Part shown: positions 12,986 to 16,148 of the stretch, in pieces
How the letters are laid out: each line of letters opens with the position of its first letter
Position numbering within the stretch: the first letter of the stretch is position 1
Source: AC-52 sp044870295
GTDB lineage: Bacteria; Actinomycetota; UBA4738
Length of the DNA stretch: 16,148 bases
Assembly (NCBI GenBank): GCA_044870295.1
Contig: JBIOYQ010000181.1
Location: 1-16,148, forward strand
Direction: 5' to 3'
The notes under the pieces: generated by a model
Seen by the model: the letters and a program-made list of their open reading frames with translations, nothing else
Told to the model about the DNA's origin: nothing
Database searches by the model: none
Program-made: the position numbers and the translations under genes

Positions 12986-14158
12986 GTGGAGCGACCCGAG
13001 ATCATCATGGCCCCCGGTCCGACGCCGGTCCCGCCCGAGGTGCTGCTCGCTCAAGGCAGCCCGCTCGTGTACCACCGCGGCCCGGGATACGGCGCGCTTC
13101 TTCGGGAGGTCACCGAAGGGCTCAAGAAGGTCTACCGGACGAAGAACGACGTCTTGATCTTCGCCTCCTCGGGGACGGGCGGTCTGGAGTCCGCGGTCGC
13201 CAACCTGTTCTCGCCGGGAGACCGGGTCGTGGTCCCGGTGGCGGGGTACTTCGGCGATCGCTTCGCCAAGATCGCGGCCGCCTTCGGCCAGGATGTCCAT
13301 CGGATCGAGTACCCGTGGGAGCAGGCCGTGCGGGCCGAGGACGTCCGGGCGGCGCTCCAGGAGGCTCCCGCCAAGGCGGTCCTCCTGCAGCACTCGGAGA
13401 CCTCCACCGGCGTGGTCCATGACGTCGAGGCCATCGCAAGGGTGACCCGGGACCTCGGAGTCCTGCTGGTCGTCGACGTCATCTCGTCGCTGGGCGCGGT
13501 TCCGTACGAAGGGGACGCCTGGGGCGTCGACGTGGCGATCGGCGGATCGCAGAAGGCCTTCAGCGCGACGCCCGGGCTGGCCTTCGTGTCGGTGTCCGAC
13601 GCGGCGTGGAAGGCGAGCGAGACGGCGACCAACCCTCGCTTCTACTTCGACTGGTCGGCGTACAAGGCGTCGTACGTCCTGAAGAGCCCGGAGAACCCGT
13701 TCACCCCGGCCATCTCCCTGATGCTCGGCATGCGGGCCGCGCTGAAGCGGTACTTCGACGAAGGGCCGGAGGCCGTGCTGGAGCGCCACCGGATCCTGTC
13801 GGCCGCGGTGAAGGAAGGCGTGCGGGCGCTGGGCCTCGATCTGTCCGGCGAGCACCTCGACCGGGCCTGGGCGGTCACCGCGATCAGGGCGCCGGAGGGG
13901 ATCGATGGGGACGAGCTGGTGGCCAAGGTCCGGGCCGACCACGGGATCATCCTGGCGCCCGGGCAGGGTCCCATGAAGGGAAAGGTCTTCCGCATCGGCC
14001 ACCTGGGGAACTACGACCGGTTCGACATCATCCGCTGCCTGGCCGCCCTCGAGATGACCCTCGAGGAGATGGGCTATCCGGTGAAGCGGGGGTCGGCGGT
14101 CGCCGCGGCCGAAGGGGTGTTCGCCCAGTCCCGGGCGGGAGCCTCGCTCGCCGAGTAG
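12986..14158 (+). CDS. Class-V PLP aminotransferase (serine/alanine-glyoxylate type)
   Basis: This 390-residue cytosolic fold-type I PLP enzyme belongs to the class-V family of alanine-glyoxylate, serine-pyruvate and archaeal/Thermotoga-type aspartate aminotransferases. The PLP-binding lysine is Lys190 in GGSQKAF, the cofactor-facing aspartate is Asp164 in LLVVDVISSLGAV, and N-terminal MAPGPTPVPPEV, YHRGPGY, SSGTGGLES and HSETSTGV are family hallmarks. The start is GTG at 12986 with AAGGAG at 12975-12980 and a 5-base spacer. The next gene, 27 bases downstream, is serA, so I infer that this enzyme supplies the transamination step of serine synthesis (3-phosphohydroxypyruvate to phosphoserine) in place of SerC, as broad-specificity relatives do in some archaea. 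Serine-glyoxylate exchange is the alternative. Confidence 0.9.
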   Translation: MERPEIIMAPGPTPVPPEVLLAQGSPLVYHRGPGYGALLREVTEGLKKVYRTKNDVLIFASSGTGGLESAVANLFSPGDRVVVPVAGYFGDRFAKIAAAFGQDVHRIEYPWEQAVRAEDVRAALQEAPAKAVLLQHSETSTGVVHDVEAIARVTRDLGVLLVVDVISSLGAVPYEGDAWGVDVAIGGSQKAFSATPGLAFVSVSDAAWKASETATNPRFYFDWSAYKASYVLKSPENPFTPAISLMLGMRAALKRYFDEGPEAVLERHRILSAAVKEGVRALGLDLSGEHLDRAWAVTAIRAPEGIDGDELVAKVRADHGIILAPGQGPMKGKVFRIGHLGNYDRFDIIRCLAALEMTLEEMGYPVKRGSAVAAAEGVFAQSRAGASLAE

Positions 14159-14185
14159 GCGGCGACGCGGATCCGGAGACCGGGC

Positions 14186-15784
14186 ATGGCGGACGACCTC
14201 AAGGTCCTCGTCACCGAGCCGCTGTCGGAGTCCGGGCTCGACCTCCTTCGCCGGGACTTCGCGGTCGACATCCGGCCCGAGCTGGCGTCGGACGGTCTGG
14301 CGGACGCGATCGGTCCGTACCACGCCCTGATCGTGCGGTCGCAGACCAAGGTGACCGGGGAGGTGCTGGAGCGAGCCGGCAACCTGCGTGTGGTCGGCAG
14401 GGCCGGCATCGGGCTCGACAACGTCGACCTGGAGACCGCCACCCGTCGCGGCATCACGGTCGTCAACGCGCCCCAGTCGAACATCCTGTCCGCCGCCGAG
14501 CACACCGTGGCGCTCCTGCTGGCACTGGCACGCAACGTGCCCCAGGCCAACGCCAGCCTCCGGGCCGGCCGGTGGGAACGCGAGCGATTCCAGGGGGTCG
14601 AGTTGCACGGCAAGACCCTGGGAGTCGTGGGGCTCGGCAGGGTCGGGACCATGGTGGCCCAGCGCGCCCTGGCGTTCGGGATGCGGCTGGTCGCCTACGA
14701 CCCCTACGTGTCGAAGGAGCGGGCCAAGACGCTGGGCGTGGAACTGATGCCGAACCTCGAAGCGCTGCTGGTCCAGGCCGATGTGGTCACCATCCATCTT
14801 CCTCGCACACCGGAGACCGAGGCGCTGATCGGCGAGCGCGAGATCGCGCTCATGAAGGACGGCGCCCGGATCGTGAACACCTCACGCGGCGGGATCGTGG
14901 ACGAGCGTGCGCTGGTCAACGCGTTGCGCGACGGCAAGCTGGCGGGGGCCGCGCTGGACGTGTTCGCCGAGGAACCCGTGCCGAAGGCCCATCCGCTCCT
15001 GGCCTTCGACAACGTGGTGCTCACCCCCCACCTGGGGGCGGCCACCGCCGAGGCCCAGGACAAGGTGGGCGTGACCATCGCCGAGATGGTCCGTCTGGCC
15101 CTGCGGGGAGAGTTCGTGCCCTACGCGGTCAACGTCCCCGCCGCGGGCGAGGTGGCCGAGCAGGTCCGCGCGTTCATCGGTCTGGCCGAGAAGCTGGGCG
15201 CCATCGTCACCGGTCTGGCCGAGGCGCCGGTGAGGGCCCTGGAGACCGAATACCTGGGGCAGCTCGCGGAGCACGACACCCGCGCCCTGACACTGGCCGC
15301 GCTGAAGGGCGCCCTGGCCCGCGCCGTCCACGAACCCGTGTCGTTCGTGAACGTCGCCATGATCGCCCGGGAGCGAGGACTGAGCGTCTCCGAGCGGAAG
15401 TCCAGCGCCTCGCGCGATTACGTGAACCTCATGACGGTGCGCGCGGACACCGAGGCGGGCGAGGTCGCTGTGGCCGGCACGCTGGTGGGCGCGCGCGACG
15501 GCGAACGGCTGGTCCGCGTCGACGAGTTCGACGTGGACATGACGCCGGCCCGCTACATGGCGTTCTTCCTGTACGAGGACCGCCCCGGGGTGATCGGATC
15601 GGTGGGCTCGTCGCTGGGCGGGGCCGGCATCAACATCGCCAGCATGGAGGTGGGGCGCAAGGAGGCCGGGGGCCTCGCCCTTATGGGGCTCACCGTCGAC
15701 AGCCCGGTCCCGCCGGACGTCTTGCGCCAGATCGAGCAGGCCATCCGTTCCGTGCGGGCTCGTTTCCTGATCGTTCCCGGCTGA
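14186..15784 (+). CDS. serA: D-3-phosphoglycerate dehydrogenase (long type, with ASB and ACT domains)
   Basis: This 532-residue enzyme oxidises 3-phosphoglycerate to 3-phosphohydroxypyruvate with NAD, the first step of serine synthesis. The NAD-binding G-x-G-x-x-G is at residues 149-154 (VVGLGRVG), and the catalytic triad is Arg234 (NTSRGGIVDE), Glu263 (FAEEP) and His282 (TPHLGAAT). Residues from about 315 to 450 are the intervening ASB-type domain, and about 452-530 form the ACT domain (FFLYEDRPGVIGSVGSSLG, then GINIASMEVGR), which in long-type enzymes binds serine for feedback inhibition. The length and layout match mycobacterial-type SerA (about 528 residues). The ATG at 14186 follows GGAG at 14175-14178. 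It is in an apparent operon with the class-V aminotransferase. Its stop is 3 bases from that of the convergent downstream gene. Confidence 0.97.
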   Translation: MADDLKVLVTEPLSESGLDLLRRDFAVDIRPELASDGLADAIGPYHALIVRSQTKVTGEVLERAGNLRVVGRAGIGLDNVDLETATRRGITVVNAPQSNILSAAEHTVALLLALARNVPQANASLRAGRWERERFQGVELHGKTLGVVGLGRVGTMVAQRALAFGMRLVAYDPYVSKERAKTLGVELMPNLEALLVQADVVTIHLPRTPETEALIGEREIALMKDGARIVNTSRGGIVDERALVNALRDGKLAGAALDVFAEEPVPKAHPLLAFDNVVLTPHLGAATAEAQDKVGVTIAEMVRLALRGEFVPYAVNVPAAGEVAEQVRAFIGLAEKLGAIVTGLAEAPVRALETEYLGQLAEHDTRALTLAALKGALARAVHEPVSFVNVAMIARERGLSVSERKSSASRDYVNLMTVRADTEAGEVAVAGTLVGARDGERLVRVDEFDVDMTPARYMAFFLYEDRPGVIGSVGSSLGGAGINIASMEVGRKEAGGLALMGLTVDSPVPPDVLRQIEQAIRSVRARFLIVPG

Positions 15785-15787
15785 GGA

Positions 15788-16148
15788 TCAGGTCCGCACA
15801 GCGAAGACGTTCCACGCGGTGGCGGGCTCCTCGTTGCCGATGACAAACGCGACCGTGCCATCGGACTGGATCCCTACACCGTTCGCCAACCCCTCGGGGC
15901 CGATGACCCGCCAGGCGCGCGTGCCCGTCGACGCCTCGTAGCCGATGGTTAGCATCCGGTGGCCCTGGTAGTCACCGGTCTGGCCCGTCACCACGACCCG
16001 GTCGCCGGCCACCGCCAGCCGCCACAGGAACGTCGGGCCACTCGCGCTGCTCGTCTGCTCGATCCAGTCCCTGGCCCCGGTCTCGGCGTCGTACCCGATC
16101 GTCACGCCCACGAGTCGTCCATCCTGTTGGCTGGTACCCGTCACGAAC
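15788..16148 (-). CDS. C-terminal fragment of a beta-propeller (PQQ/SBBP-like repeat) protein
   Basis: About 119 residues are visible; the frame continues past the window edge, so the 5' part is missing. The sequence shows two repeats of a propeller-blade pattern: I-G-Y-[DE]-A-x-T-G-x-R-x-W (TIGYDAETGARDW, then TIGYEASTGTRAW), each preceded by a V-x-V-T-G-x-[ST] strand such as VVVTGQTGDYQG. This fits secreted proteins made of many 'time-and-place' beta-propeller repeats with PQQ-like folds, often extracellular in actinobacteria and without assigned enzymatic activity. It ends in a short VFAVRT tail with a TGA stop, convergent with serA. No catalytic residues can be identified in the fragment, and signal peptide and total length are unknown. 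Confidence 0.7.
   Translation of the reverse strand, partial: FVTGTSQQDGRLVGVTIGYDAETGARDWIEQTSSASGPTFLWRLAVAGDRVVVTGQTGDYQGHRMLTIGYEASTGTRAWRVIGPEGLANGVGIQSDGTVAFVIGNEEPATAWNVFAVRT

Noticed and set aside
11095..14797. Two minus-strand open frames of over 600 codons (11095-13008 and 12905-14797)
   Set aside because: Both are antisense to the solute-binding, aminotransferase and serA genes, which have clear family motifs; the frames show only repetitive Arg/Gly/His/Asp-rich sequence.
13606..15843. A 745-codon plus-strand frame over serA
   Set aside because: It is an offset frame of the aminotransferase and serA genes with Arg/Gly-rich nonsense composition; serA in the other frame has a full catalytic triad and ACT domain.

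Overview
The window is high-GC, densely packed bacterial chromosome. An LCP-family cell-wall ligase with a LytR_C tail, a SigE-like ECF sigma factor, a CHAT receptor with a PASTA domain, GTG starts and probable leaderless genes suggest an actinobacterium or a close relative. This is inferred from gene types and composition; there is no rRNA or other marker gene to place it. No tRNA, rRNA, CRISPR array, insertion sequence or integrase was recognised, and no gene-free gap exceeds 300 bases.

Layout. (1) 1-2586, plus strand: the end of an LCP protein, then gatC and gatA, two subunits of the Asp-tRNA(Asn)/Glu-tRNA(Gln) amidotransferase. (2) 2546-5385, minus strand: a tightly spaced row of an EamA-type exporter, a stand-alone cyclic-nucleotide-binding protein and a membrane acyltransferase. 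This row separates gatCA from (3) gatB at 5444-6898, plus strand. (4) 6895-9345, minus strand: an 816-residue protein joining a CHAT (caspase-like) protease, a Pro-rich linker, one membrane helix, a PASTA domain and a TolB-like beta-propeller. (5) 9489-10382, plus strand, divergent from it: a ferritin-like di-iron protein. (6) 10566-12939, plus strand: an ECF sigma factor overlapping a membrane-anchored family-5 solute-binding protein whose N-terminus looks like an anti-sigma segment. A 32-bp near-palindrome lies upstream. (7) 12986-15784, plus strand: a class-V aminotransferase and serA, a probable serine-biosynthesis pair. (8) 15788-16148, minus strand: the C-terminus of a beta-propeller protein that runs off the window.

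The housekeeping parts (gatCAB, serine synthesis, LCP) are ordinary. Two architectures deserve attention. One is the CHAT-TM-PASTA-propeller protein, which is built like a PASTA receptor kinase with the kinase replaced by a protease. The other is the sigma factor translationally coupled to an orphan solute-binding protein, which looks like a one-step ligand-sensing transcription switch. Both functional readings are inferences from domain order and gene order.
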